Origin: Acidimicrobiia bacterium
GTDB taxonomy: Bacteria > Actinomycetota > Acidimicrobiia > IMCC26256 > JADLDD01
Assembly (NCBI GenBank): GCA_020846855.1
Contig: JADLDD010000039.1
Span: 1-64,000, forward strand
DNA: 64,000 nucleotides
Reading direction: 5' to 3'
Below the pieces are notes generated by a model. That model was not told the origin of the DNA. It ran no database searches and was given only the letters and a program-made list of their open reading frames with translations. Below are positions 54,610 to 63,820 of this stretch, one piece after another (within the stretch, counting starts at the first letter, position 1; each line of letters starts with the position of its first letter). A program made the translations under genes and the position numbers.

Positions 54610-55956
54610 ATGGACACCCAGTCGGCCCCGCGGGGCCTCACGCGCTACGTGGTGATGGCGGGCGCCGCCGGCGTCCTCGCCACCGTCGCGCTGGCCTGGG
54701 ACCGGCCCGGGCCCTCGTGGGTGCCGTTCGCGTTCCTCGCCGCCCTCTTCGCCTACGCCGAGAACGTGGCGCTCGACCTGCCCTCGGGCGGCTCGATGAG
54801 CTCCAGCTTCATGCTGGTCATGGCCGCGGCCGTGATCTTCCGGGCCGAGGCCGCTCCGGTAGGGGTGGCGGCCATCGGCCTGTGCGGCGGCCTCTACCTG
54901 CCCCACCTGCGCCGCGGCGAGTGGCGCAAGGTGATCGGCAACACCGGGGCCTTCGGGCTGGCCGCGGCCGCGGTGGCCGCCCTGTCCCTCGCCTACCCGG
55001 AGTCGCTGCTGCGCAACCCGGCGGCCCTCATCGCCGGCTCGGCCGTGATGGCGGTGGCCTTCTTCGCGGTCAACACCGTCGTGGTGGCCGGGTACTACGC
55101 CCTCGCCACCGGCGAGCCGCTCCGGCCCGTGCTGGGCGCCATGCTGCGCCACGGCCACCTCCAGGTGTACCCGTTCGCGGTGCTGGGCGTGATGCTCGGC
55201 CGCCTCTACCTCGACCTCGGGGTCTCGGTGCTGCCGCTCTTCGTGGTGCCGGTACTCGTGGCCCGCCAGACCTTCGCGTCGTACCTCGCCCTGCGCCGGG
55301 CCCACGAGGACACCGTGCGGGTGCTGGTCGGCGCCCTCGAGGCCAAGGACCACTACACCGCGGGCCACGCCGAGCGGGTGGCGCGCTTCGCCGACTACAT
55401 GGGCCGGGAGCTGGGCTTCGGGTTCACCCGCCTCGAGCGCCTGCGCCTGGCGGCGTTGATGCACGACGTCGGCAAGCTCATCGTGCCCAACCACCTCCTC
55501 AACAAGCCCGGCAAGCTCACGGCCGAGGAGTACGCGCGGGTTCGCCGTCACGAGCCCGTCTCGGTCGAGATCCTGACCGCCATCGACTTCCTGGCCCCGG
55601 TGGCGCCGTCGGCCTCCGGCGAGTTCTCGCGCTTCGAGAACGTCGACGAGGAGCGACCCGTGGAGCCGTTCATCGTGGCCGTCGCCGACGCCTTCGACGC
55701 CATGACCTCCACCCGGTCGTACCGCAAGGCGCTCAGCCAGTCGGTGGCCGTCTCCGAGCTGCGCGACAAGGCCGGGTCCCAGTTCCATCCGTCCTGCGTC
55801 GACGCCCTGGTCGCCGCGCTCGAGCGCCGGGGCGAGGTGTACGGCGCCGGCCACGAGGAGGACGCGGAGCACTTCGACCAGCCCCCGCCGGCCGCGGGCC
55901 TGGGCTCGGCCGGCCTCGGCGACCTCGTCCCCGACCCGCGAGACAGGAGCACCTGA
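54610..55956 (+). CDS. Membrane HD-GYP-like protein lacking the HHExxDGxGYP segment
   Basis: Multi-TM N-terminus; GALEAKDHYTAGHAERVARFADYMGRELG...LAALMHDVGKLIVPNHLLNKPGKLTAEEYARVRRHEPVSVEIL...VAVADAFDAMTSTRSYR; no HHE..GYP region between them. Confidence 0.85.
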   Translation: MDTQSAPRGLTRYVVMAGAAGVLATVALAWDRPGPSWVPFAFLAALFAYAENVALDLPSGGSMSSSFMLVMAAAVIFRAEAAPVGVAAIGLCGGLYLPHLRRGEWRKVIGNTGAFGLAAAAVAALSLAYPESLLRNPAALIAGSAVMAVAFFAVNTVVVAGYYALATGEPLRPVLGAMLRHGHLQVYPFAVLGVMLGRLYLDLGVSVLPLFVVPVLVARQTFASYLALRRAHEDTVRVLVGALEAKDHYTAGHAERVARFADYMGRELGFGFTRLERLRLAALMHDVGKLIVPNHLLNKPGKLTAEEYARVRRHEPVSVEILTAIDFLAPVAPSASGEFSRFENVDEERPVEPFIVAVADAFDAMTSTRSYRKALSQSVAVSELRDKAGSQFHPSCVDALVAALERRGEVYGAGHEEDAEHFDQPPPAAGLGSAGLGDLVPDPRDRST

Positions 55957-57209
55957 TGACCGGTGCCGACGACCGCCTCCGCGCCCGGGCCGCCCTCGTC
56001 GCCGTCCTCACCGCCGCCGTCGGTGTGGTGGCGCACGTCGTCGCGCCCGACACCGAGGCTTTCACCGTCGTGGTGCTCACCGGCGCGGTGGCCTTCGGGG
56101 AGCTCGTGGAGCTGCGCCCGCCGCGCCGCACCGCGATCCCCCTCGCCTTCGCCGTGCTCCTGGTGGTCGCCCGGGCCCTCCCCGTGGGAGAGGGGCTGGC
56201 GGCCTTCGCGGCGGGCGAGGTGATCGCCGCCGGCGTGCGGCTCAGTCCGCAGGGGTTGCGCGCCCGCGCCGGCGTCGCAGCCGCCCGAACGTTGGTGGCG
56301 CTCGTGACGCTGGCCACGTTCCACTACGTGATCGACGGGTGGGGCAACCGGTCGCGATGGGTGGTGCTCGTCGCACTGGCGGCCGGGTCGATCGGCGGCC
56401 TGGCGGTGCACGAGGTGCTCGTCTACCTGGAGACGCGCCGCCGCCCCGCCCCCCTGGTGGAGCGGTCCGCCGAGCTGGCCCTGGTCACGAGCGCCATGCT
56501 GATGGCCATCGGGTACGGCGGCGTGGGGGGCGACGGCGCCATGGGCCTCGGCGGCGCGGCGATGTTCTCGATGCCCCTGCTCGCCGCCTGGTACTCGTTC
56601 ATGCACCTGCACTCGACGCGCCGTACCTACGACCAGACGATCCGCGCCCTCTCCTCCGTACCCGAGCTGGGTGGACTCGTCCGGGAGGGGCACGCGGCCC
56701 GCGTCGCGGAGCTGGCCGTCGCGATGGGGCGGGAGCTGCGCCTCGACCGCGCCGAGGTCGACCACCTGGAGACGGCCGCGTTGCTCCACCACATCGGCCA
56801 CGTCTGCCTCGACGATCCCGAGGTGCTCGGGCGCCCGGTCGAGATGGCGGAGGTCGCGGCGACCGGGGCGGAGATGCTCGCCGGCAGCGACCACCTCCGC
56901 CCGATGAGCGAGATCGTGGCCACGTCGGCATTCGGGCCGGGCACCGCGCCGGGCGACGTGGCGCCGGAGCGGGTTCTCGCCGGCCAGATCCTGCGGGTGG
57001 CCAGCGCCTACGACGAGCTGGCCGGCGGCTCCGTCGACGACGGCATCGCGGCCCGGGAGACGCTGTTCTCGAGCCCGGTGTACTCCTACGACGTACGGGT
57101 GGTGACCGCTCTCGACCGGGTGCTGGCCCGGCGGGAGTCGCCGCGCCGCTCGGACCGGGCCGCCACCGCGGTGGCCGAGCGCGAGCTCGAGGACCGCGAC
57201 GCCCGGTAG
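55956..57209 (+). CDS. Membrane HD-domain-like protein, catalytic HD replaced by HH
   Basis: Multi-TM N-terminus; GHAARVAELAVAMGRELRLDRAEVDHLETAALLHHIGHVCLDDPEVLGR; ATGA overlap with upstream gene. Confidence 0.75.
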   Translation: MTGADDRLRARAALVAVLTAAVGVVAHVVAPDTEAFTVVVLTGAVAFGELVELRPPRRTAIPLAFAVLLVVARALPVGEGLAAFAAGEVIAAGVRLSPQGLRARAGVAAARTLVALVTLATFHYVIDGWGNRSRWVVLVALAAGSIGGLAVHEVLVYLETRRRPAPLVERSAELALVTSAMLMAIGYGGVGGDGAMGLGGAAMFSMPLLAAWYSFMHLHSTRRTYDQTIRALSSVPELGGLVREGHAARVAELAVAMGRELRLDRAEVDHLETAALLHHIGHVCLDDPEVLGRPVEMAEVAATGAEMLAGSDHLRPMSEIVATSAFGPGTAPGDVAPERVLAGQILRVASAYDELAGGSVDDGIAARETLFSSPVYSYDVRVVTALDRVLARRESPRRSDRAATAVAERELEDRDAR

Positions 57210-57691
57210 CACACCGCCACCAACCCGACGGCGAGGACCAGGTCGCCGAAGCTGAGCAGCTGGTTGACCGGCGCGCGGACGAGGATGCGGTCGTCGAGCA
57301 CGGTGAGCAGGTCGCCGGGCCGTTCCGGGCGGTGCTTGACGGTGGTGACCAGCTCGGCACCCGCGGGCGGCCGGTAGGGCATGCCGCCGTTCAGCGCGAT
57401 GACCACGGCGTTCATCGCCACCCCGATCACCACGATCGACATGGCCCGGAGGCGGAGGTTGGCCAAGCCGAACCCGAGGATCAGCACGTAGCTGGCCAGG
57501 AGGATCGCGAAGCCCACGTCGTCGGCGCGGCCGTCGGGCATCGGGGCGGCCACCACCGCGATCTGCAGGCCGAAGCCGGCGAGGAGCAACCACGGGTGCT
57601 CCAGGTGGACGCTCGCGAGGCGGCGGAAGCTCCCGCCCGTCACCAGGACCACGAGCAGGGCGAGCAGCAGGGCCACCGCCATGAAGGGCAC
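57086..57691 (-). CDS. DUF5317-like membrane protein
   Basis: MAVALLLALLVVLVTGGSFRRLASVHLEHPWLLLAGFGLQ...LALNGGMPYRP-type segment (VIALNGGMPYRPPAGAEL)...VLDDRILVRAPVNQLLSFGDLVLAVGLV. Confidence 0.75.
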   Translation of the reverse strand: MPFMAVALLLALLVVLVTGGSFRRLASVHLEHPWLLLAGFGLQIAVVAAPMPDGRADDVGFAILLASYVLILGFGLANLRLRAMSIVVIGVAMNAVVIALNGGMPYRPPAGAELVTTVKHRPERPGDLLTVLDDRILVRAPVNQLLSFGDLVLAVGLVAVCYRASRSSSSRSATAVAARSERRGDSRRASTRSRAVTTRTS

Positions 57692-57709
57692 GGAGCGAGG
57701 GTAGCTACG

Positions 57710-58540
57710 ATGCGCCCCGTGGACGGGGAATCGACCGGGGGAGCAGTCCGCCACGGCGACGTCGTCTACGCGGTCGACGGCCCGGTCGCGCGGTTGACCA
57801 TCGACCGGCCCGAACGACGCAACGCCATGTCGTACGGGGTGATGGCCGGCCTGCGCGAGTCGGTGGCGGCCGCCCGCTCCGACGACGCGGTCCGGGTGGT
57901 CGTCCTCACCGGCGCCGGGGACCAGGCGTTCTGCGCCGGGGCCGACCTCTCCTCGATCGGTGACGGGTCGCCCGGTGGAGCGGGAGCGGCGGCCGCACAC
58001 GAGGGTCGGGGCCTGCTGGCGGCGCTGTTCCGCGACCTGTGGTCGCTCGGCAAGCCGACGGTCGCGCGTGTCCGGGGCTACGCGCTGGCCGGGGGGTTCG
58101 GCCTGGCGCTGGCGTGCGACTTCGTGGTCGCCGCCGACGACGCCCGCTTCGGGACCCCCGAGGTGAAGGTGGGCCTGTGGCCGTACATGATCACCGTGCC
58201 GTTGCTCCGCTCGATGCCGCCCAAGAAGGCGCTGGAGCTGATGTCGACGGGCCGGCGGGTCGACGCCGCCGAGGCCGAGCGGATCGGCTTCGTGACCCGG
58301 GTGGTGCCGGCGGGCGAGCTCGACGCCGCCGTCGACGAGCTGGCCGCCACGCTGGCCGCCACGTCGCCGCTCGTGTCGCGCTGGGGACGGCAGTCGTTCT
58401 ACCGGGCCCTGGAGATGCGGGCCGACGAAGCGCTCGACTACCTGCAGGCGATGCTGAGCGTGACCACGCTCTCCGAGGATTCGGCCGAGGGCATCACCGC
58501 GTTCCTGGAGAAGCGCTCCCCCGAGTGGCGGGGGCGCTGA
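57710..58540 (+). CDS. Enoyl-CoA hydratase/isomerase family protein
   Basis: TIDRPERRNAMSYGVM...FCAGADLSSIGDG...VRGYALAGGFGLALACDFVVAADDARFGTPEVKVGLWP. Confidence 0.94.
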   Translation: MRPVDGESTGGAVRHGDVVYAVDGPVARLTIDRPERRNAMSYGVMAGLRESVAAARSDDAVRVVVLTGAGDQAFCAGADLSSIGDGSPGGAGAAAAHEGRGLLAALFRDLWSLGKPTVARVRGYALAGGFGLALACDFVVAADDARFGTPEVKVGLWPYMITVPLLRSMPPKKALELMSTGRRVDAAEAERIGFVTRVVPAGELDAAVDELAATLAATSPLVSRWGRQSFYRALEMRADEALDYLQAMLSVTTLSEDSAEGITAFLEKRSPEWRGR

Positions 58541-58585
58541 CGTGCGCCCGCGCGTGGGTGGTCGCGCACGGTCGGGGGTGTTGAC

Positions 58586-60184
58586 GTGACCTCCACCGGG
58601 GGCGGCGACGTCCACGACTGGGGCCCGCTCGTGGGCGACCTCGCCGAGCGGCGTGAGCGCGCGCTCGCCATGGGCGGTCCCGACCGGGTGGAGCGCCAGC
58701 GGTCCCTCGGCAAGCTCACGGTGCGCGAGCGTCTCGACCTGCTGCTCGACCCCGGCACGTGGGTCGAGTACGGGCTCCTCGCCGACCACATGGATCCCGG
58801 CCTGGGCGACCGCTACCTGGCCGCCGACGGTGCGATAACCGGTATCGGGGCGATCGACGGGCGCCCGGTGGCGGTGGCGGCCTACGACTTCACCGTCATG
58901 GCCGGGTCGATGGGTCGGGTCGGCGAGGACAAGATCGCCCGCCTGCGCGCCCACGCGTTGTCCCAGCGCATCCCCATGGTGTGGCTGCTCGACTCGGCCG
59001 GGGCGCGCATCCAGGCCACGAGCGGCTCGGGGTTCGCCGGCGCCGGGGCGCTCTTCCGGGAGCAGGTGGCGATGAGCGGCGTCGTCCCGATGGTCGCCGC
59101 CATGCTCGGTCACTGCGCGGCCGGAACGGCCTACATCCCGGCTCTGGCCGACTTCGTCCCCATGGTCAAGGGCACCTCGTCGATGGCTCTGGGCGGCCGC
59201 CACCTCGTGAAGGCGGCGGTGGGAGAGGACGTCACCGAGGAGGAGATGGGCGGCTCCGCGGTGCACACCACGATCTCCGGGGTCGCCGACCTCGAGGTGG
59301 CCGACGACCGCGAGTGCCTGGCGACGGTGCGGCGCTACCTGTCGTTCTTCCCCGCCCACAACCGGGAACGCCCGCCGGTGCGTGAGGCGGGCGCCGCCGG
59401 TGCTCCGGCCGACCCGGTCGACCGGCGCTGCGAGGAGCTCTACGGGATCGTGCCCACCGCGCCGCGGCGGGCCTACGACATGCGCAAGGTCGTGACCGCC
59501 GTCGTCGACGGCGGCGACGTCCTGTGGATCAAGCCCGGCTGGGCGAAGAACATCCTGACGGGTCTGGCCCGGGTCGGCGGCGAACCGGTGGGGGTCGTCG
59601 CCAACCAGCCCATGGTCCTGGGCGGCGCGCTCGACGTGAACGCCGCCGACAAGGCCGCCCGCTTCGTGTGGCTCTGCGATGCGTTCAACATCCCGCTGGT
59701 CTTCCTGCACGACGTTCCCGGCTTCATCGTCGGGTCGGCCGTGGAGAAGCAGGGGATCATCCGCCACGGAGCCAAGATGCTCTTCGCGGTCAGCGAGGCG
59801 ACGGTGCCGAAGGTCTCGGTGGTGCTGCGCAAGAGCTACGGCGCCGGGTACTTCGTGATGAACGGCATGGCCTACGAGGCCGACTACATCGTCGGGTGGC
59901 CCACGGCCGAGATCGCGGTCATGGGGCCCGACGGCGCGGTGAACATCATCCACCGCAAGACCCTCGAGGCGATCCCCGACGAGGCCGAGAGGGCCCAGCG
60001 GCGCCTCGAGCTCGCCGAGGAGATCCGCGCCCACATCGATCCGTACGTCGCGGCCGGCCACGCCCAGCTCGACGCCGTCATCGACCCCGCCGACACCCGC
60101 CGGGCCATCGCCGAGGGTCTCCGGGTCGCCCGCGACAAGCGCGTCGAGCGCCCCTGGCGCAAGCACGGCGTGCTCCCGGTCTGA
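58586..60184 (+). CDS. Acyl-CoA carboxylase carboxyltransferase subunit (propionyl/acetyl-CoA carboxylase beta type)
   Basis: LTVRERLDLLLDPGTWVEYG...VWLLDSAGARIQATSGSGFAGAGALFREQ...MVKGTSSMALGGRHLVKAAVGEDVTEEEMGGSAVH...IKPGWAKNILTGLARVGGEPVGVVANQP. Confidence 0.95.
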   Translation: MTSTGGGDVHDWGPLVGDLAERRERALAMGGPDRVERQRSLGKLTVRERLDLLLDPGTWVEYGLLADHMDPGLGDRYLAADGAITGIGAIDGRPVAVAAYDFTVMAGSMGRVGEDKIARLRAHALSQRIPMVWLLDSAGARIQATSGSGFAGAGALFREQVAMSGVVPMVAAMLGHCAAGTAYIPALADFVPMVKGTSSMALGGRHLVKAAVGEDVTEEEMGGSAVHTTISGVADLEVADDRECLATVRRYLSFFPAHNRERPPVREAGAAGAPADPVDRRCEELYGIVPTAPRRAYDMRKVVTAVVDGGDVLWIKPGWAKNILTGLARVGGEPVGVVANQPMVLGGALDVNAADKAARFVWLCDAFNIPLVFLHDVPGFIVGSAVEKQGIIRHGAKMLFAVSEATVPKVSVVLRKSYGAGYFVMNGMAYEADYIVGWPTAEIAVMGPDGAVNIIHRKTLEAIPDEAERAQRRLELAEEIRAHIDPYVAAGHAQLDAVIDPADTRRAIAEGLRVARDKRVERPWRKHGVLPV

Positions 60185-60311
60185 CGAGTCGCTCGACGGA
60201 TCGGGTGCTCCACCGCGCCGACCCGGGCCCACCGCCCGGCGGAGCGGGCGCCGGTCCGGCGTCGCCCGAGGGGCGCGGCGATCGCCCGGCCGGCGGGTAG
60301 GGTGCCGGCCC

Positions 60312-60530
60312 ATGGCTGAGGTCCGAGCGGAGATCACCGCGAACGTGTGGCAGGTGACGGCCGAGCTGGGGCAGCTCGTGGGCGAGGGCGACGAGATCTG
60401 CATCCTCGAGTCGATGAAGATGGAGATCCCCGTGGTCACCGAGACGCCCGGCGTGCTGGCCGAGCTCCACGTGGCGCCCGGCGACGTCGTCCAGGAAGGC
60501 GACCTGATCGCGGTCATCGACGAGTCGTGA
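60312..60530 (+). CDS. Stand-alone biotinyl/lipoyl carrier protein
   Basis: ICILESMKMEIPVVTETPGVLAELHVAPGDVVQEGDLIAVID (biotinylation motif ESMKME). Confidence 0.93.
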   Translation: MAEVRAEITANVWQVTAELGQLVGEGDEICILESMKMEIPVVTETPGVLAELHVAPGDVVQEGDLIAVIDES

Positions 60531-61351
60531 TCCGCTGGGAGGAGCCGGCGCCGGAGGTTGCGCTGGCCGTCATCGATCGCCCGGAACGCCGCAACGCCCT
60601 CGACGCCGAGCACTGCCTCGACCTCCTCGGGCGCGTCCAGGCCGCGTCGGGCATCCGGGCGCTGGTGCTGACGGGGGAGGGCTCGGCGTTCTGCTCGGGA
60701 GCCGACCTCGGCCGCCGGGCCGCCGACGTGGGGTCCGGCGCGGGGTCCGCCGCCGGATCGGGGGCGCCTTCCGGAGCTCTCGAGGAGGGAGGTGGCGACT
60801 CCCTGCGCCCGGCGTTCGAGCGTCTGCTGTCGGCCGTCGTCGACCTGCCGGTACCGGTGATCGCGGCGGTCAACGGGCCGGCCCTCGGCGCCGGCCTCCA
60901 GCTGGCGGTGGCCTGCGACCTGCGGGTCGTGTCGGCGCAGGCCCGGCTCGGGATCCCGGCCTCGAAGCTGGGCGTCGTGCTGGGCGCGCCCAACGTCGCC
61001 CGCCTGGCCGGAGTGGTCGGCACCGCGTGGGCGCGCGACCTCCTCATCACCGGCCGCACCGTCGACGCCGCCGAGGCCGATCGCATGGGCCTCGTACACC
61101 GGACCGCCCCCGACGCCGCCTCCACCGTGGATGTCGCGATCGAGTGGGCGACCGAGATCTCGGGGCTCGCGCCGTTGACCGTCGCAGGGCACAAGCGGGC
61201 CCTCAACCTGGTCGCCGAGGCCGCGGCGCTCGGCCCCGACGCCCGGGCGGAGATCGAACGGCTCGAGGCCGAGGCGTTCGCCAGCCGCGACCTCTCCGAG
61301 GGCCTGGCCGCGTTCGCCGAGAAGCGCACGCCGCGGTTCGAGGGGCGCTGA
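60527..61351 (+). CDS. Enoyl-CoA hydratase/isomerase family protein
   Basis: VIDRPERRNALDAEHC...FCSGADLGRR...AAVNGPALGAGLQLAVACDLRVVSAQARLGIPASKLGVVL; overlaps BCCP stop. Confidence 0.93.
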   Translation: MIRWEEPAPEVALAVIDRPERRNALDAEHCLDLLGRVQAASGIRALVLTGEGSAFCSGADLGRRAADVGSGAGSAAGSGAPSGALEEGGGDSLRPAFERLLSAVVDLPVPVIAAVNGPALGAGLQLAVACDLRVVSAQARLGIPASKLGVVLGAPNVARLAGVVGTAWARDLLITGRTVDAAEADRMGLVHRTAPDAASTVDVAIEWATEISGLAPLTVAGHKRALNLVAEAAALGPDARAEIERLEAEAFASRDLSEGLAAFAEKRTPRFEGR

Positions 61352-61400
61352 CCGGCGCGAACCCGCGTTCGCGCACCGGGGGTTAAGCGCGACCGGAGCC

Positions 61401-62360
61401 TCAGAAGTTGCCGGGCAGCATCCGCTCCAGGTGGCTGTCGAAGACGAACAGCACGGCCGCGAACGGGATCAGGCCCGCCACCCACGTACGCCAGCTCTTG
61501 TGGCGGTGGAACAGCCACCACCACCCGAACCCGACGACGGCCAGCACCGCGCCCCACCCGGCCAGCACCAACCGGTCGTGCCCCGTGCCCCACGACGCGC
61601 CGGGGGCGTCGAGGTGCACCACGGGCTTCGTCGCGATGTGGACGGGGGCCGGAGCCGGCGGCGGGCTCTTCGGCGCGTCGAGCACCGCGGTGGCGACCAG
61701 GCGTTGGGCGGCGGAGTACTTGGGGTTGCAGGTGGTGAGCGTTAGCGTGGCCAGCGGTTGGCCGGGCTTCGTGGGGTCGGGGTGCGGGTCGAGGACGGCG
61801 ACGTCGCTCGGCCGGACCACCTGGAGACCCTGGACCCGGTACTTGAACGTCCCCGTGAGCGTCGTGACGCTGATCGCGTCACCCGGCCGGAGCTCGTCGA
61901 GGCGGTTGAACGGTGCCCCGTAGGTGGTTCGGTGCCCGGCGATGGCGGCGTTGCCGAGCTGGCCGGGGAGCGGGGTGCCGGGGTAGTGCCCCGGGCCGCG
62001 CCGCAGGTCCGGCCGCCCGACCCCCTCCACCACCGCGTGGTCGACCCCGATCTCGGGGATCCGGATGATCGCGACGGCGTCGCCCGGCGGCGGTGGACCG
62101 GGAGCGGTGGCGGGCGGGGTGGTCGTCGGCATGGTCGGCGTCGTGGTCGGCGTCGACGACGGCGGGGTGGACGCAGGTCGCGCCGAGGCGGCGAGCTCCT
62201 TGCGGAAGTCGGCCTTGAGGTCGGACTGCTGGCGAGCCTCGTAGAAGCCGGTGCCCCAGAGCTGGTAGGCGACGAACGCGAGGATCAGCACCCCACTGGT
62301 GAACAGGACGCGGCCCACCGCGCTCACGAAGCGTCGCACCCGCTCGACAGTACCGCCCAC
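61401..62360 (-). CDS. Class E-type sortase
   Basis: IIRIPEIGVDHAVVEGVGRPDLRRGPGHYPGTPLPGQLGNAAIAGHRTTYGAPFNRLDELRPGD...LATLTLTTCNPKYSAAQRLVATAVL. Confidence 0.93.
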   Translation of the reverse strand: MGGTVERVRRFVSAVGRVLFTSGVLILAFVAYQLWGTGFYEARQQSDLKADFRKELAASARPASTPPSSTPTTTPTMPTTTPPATAPGPPPPGDAVAIIRIPEIGVDHAVVEGVGRPDLRRGPGHYPGTPLPGQLGNAAIAGHRTTYGAPFNRLDELRPGDAISVTTLTGTFKYRVQGLQVVRPSDVAVLDPHPDPTKPGQPLATLTLTTCNPKYSAAQRLVATAVLDAPKSPPPAPAPVHIATKPVVHLDAPGASWGTGHDRLVLAGWGAVLAVVGFGWWWLFHRHKSWRTWVAGLIPFAAVLFVFDSHLERMLPGNF

Positions 62361-62456
62361 CGGTCGCGGATCGGCGTCACCCCGCCGGCCGGCGCTCCTA
62401 CGACCGGGCGACCGGTTCGTGGCCCCTACCAGGACCTTCGTACACTGTCACGACCT

Positions 62457-63119
62457 GTGGAGGCCGTCAGTAACGCCGTGAGTCTCCGTTCCGTAGTGTG
62501 CCTGCTCGGCCGGTTCCCGGCCCTGGCCGGCGTCGACCTCCGGGTCCGCCGCCGGGAGGTCGTCCTGCTGTCCGGCCCCAACGGCGCCGGGAAGAGCACG
62601 CTACTCCGGGTCCTGGCCGGACTCCTTCCCGTCCACCGGGGAGAGGTCGAGGTCCTCGGAGCCGATCTGCGGTCCGATCGGAGGGCGGTGCGGCGCCGGC
62701 TGGCGCTCGTCGGCCACGACACCTTCTGCTACGACGACCTGACCGTCGCCGAGAACCTGCGCTTCGCGGCCCGCGCCGCGGGTCGCCCCGCCCGTCCGGC
62801 CCCCGAGGTGCTGGCCCGGTTCGGCCTCTCCGGCCTCGCCGACGTGCGGCACGGTCGCCTGTCGGCCGGTCAGCGCCGGCGCCTGTCGCTCGCGGTCGCG
62901 TTCGACCGCGACGCCGAGCTGCTGCTCCTCGACGAGCCGCACGCCGGCCTCGACGACGCCCACCGGGCCGAGCTCGACCTGCTCATCGCGGCGGCGCCCG
63001 GCGAGGGGCGGACGGTCGTCCTCGCGTCGCACGAGCTCGAACGGGCCCGGGCCCTCGCCGACCGCGAGGTCCGGCTGGAGGCCGGGGTGGTCCGAGAGCC
63101 GGCCGGAGCCCCGGCGTGA
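62457..63119 (+). CDS. ccmA: Heme exporter ATP-binding protein CcmA
   Basis: LLSGPNGAGKSTLLRVLAGLLPVHRGEV...LSAGQRRRLSLAVA...LLLLDEPHAGLD; followed by ccmB and ccmC; start GTG 62457 or 62478. Confidence 0.85.
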   Translation: MEAVSNAVSLRSVVCLLGRFPALAGVDLRVRRREVVLLSGPNGAGKSTLLRVLAGLLPVHRGEVEVLGADLRSDRRAVRRRLALVGHDTFCYDDLTVAENLRFAARAAGRPARPAPEVLARFGLSGLADVRHGRLSAGQRRRLSLAVAFDRDAELLLLDEPHAGLDDAHRAELDLLIAAAPGEGRTVVLASHELERARALADREVRLEAGVVREPAGAPA

Positions 63120-63793
63120 GCCTGGTCCGCGAAGCCCTCCTCGTGGCCGGGAAGGACCTCAGGATCGAGGCCCGCTCCCGGGTGACGCTGGCGCAGATCG
63201 TGCCCTTCGGGGGGATCGTCGTCCTGCTGTTCGCGTTCGCCCTCGACCCGGCGCGCGGGAACCTGCCCCGCGTCGCGCCGGGCCTGTTCTGGGTGGCCGT
63301 GCTCCTGGCCGCGCTCATGGCCCTCTCCCGGAGCTTCGCGGTGGAGGCCCGGAACTCGGCCCGCGACGGCCTACGGCTCTCGGGTCTCGACGGTTCCGCG
63401 GTCTTCCTCGGCAAGGCGATGGCGGTCGCGGCCCAGCTCGTGGCCCTGGAGACGGTTCTCGGGACGCTGGTCGTGCTCCTCTACGACGTCCATGTGTCGG
63501 CGTGGTCGGTGGTGCTCCTGTCCGCGGTGGCCGCGACCGCGGGCCTGGCGGCCACCGGTACCCTGTTCGGCGTCCTCGCCGCCGGTTCGCGCCGGCGCGA
63601 GACGCTCCTGCCGTTACTCCTCCTCCCCGTCGTCACACCGGTGATGCTGGGCGCGACCCGCGCCTTCGAGGCCGGACTCGAAGGCGCACCGTCGGAGGCG
63701 TGGCGCTGGATCGGTCTGCTGGTGCTGTTCGCGGTGCTCTACCTGTCGGCCGGCGTGCTGGCCTTCGACGCCCTCTGGGAGGAGGCGGAATGA
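63116..63793 (+). CDS. ccmB: Heme exporter permease CcmB
   Basis: LVAGKDLRIEARSRVTLAQIVPFGGIVVLLFAFALDP...FFWVAVLLAALMALSRSFAVEARNSARDGLRLSGLDGSAVFLGKA-type sequence; LLLLPVVTPVMLGATRAFE. Confidence 0.92.
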   Translation: MSLVREALLVAGKDLRIEARSRVTLAQIVPFGGIVVLLFAFALDPARGNLPRVAPGLFWVAVLLAALMALSRSFAVEARNSARDGLRLSGLDGSAVFLGKAMAVAAQLVALETVLGTLVVLLYDVHVSAWSVVLLSAVAATAGLAATGTLFGVLAAGSRRRETLLPLLLLPVVTPVMLGATRAFEAGLEGAPSEAWRWIGLLVLFAVLYLSAGVLAFDALWEEAE

Positions 63794-63820
63794 CGAACCC
63801 GGGCGGAGTGGGGGGGCGGC

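Noticed and set aside
53545-55872. 775-aa minus-strand ORF
   Set aside because: Antisense to the HD-GYP-like gene and leader; low-complexity composition.
57086-61192. 1368-aa minus-strand ORF
   Set aside because: Mostly antisense to clear enoyl-CoA hydratase, carboxylase and BCCP genes; Arg/His/Gly/Asp-rich composition typical of high-GC antisense frames. Only the segment from 57691 down (DUF5317-like) looks real.
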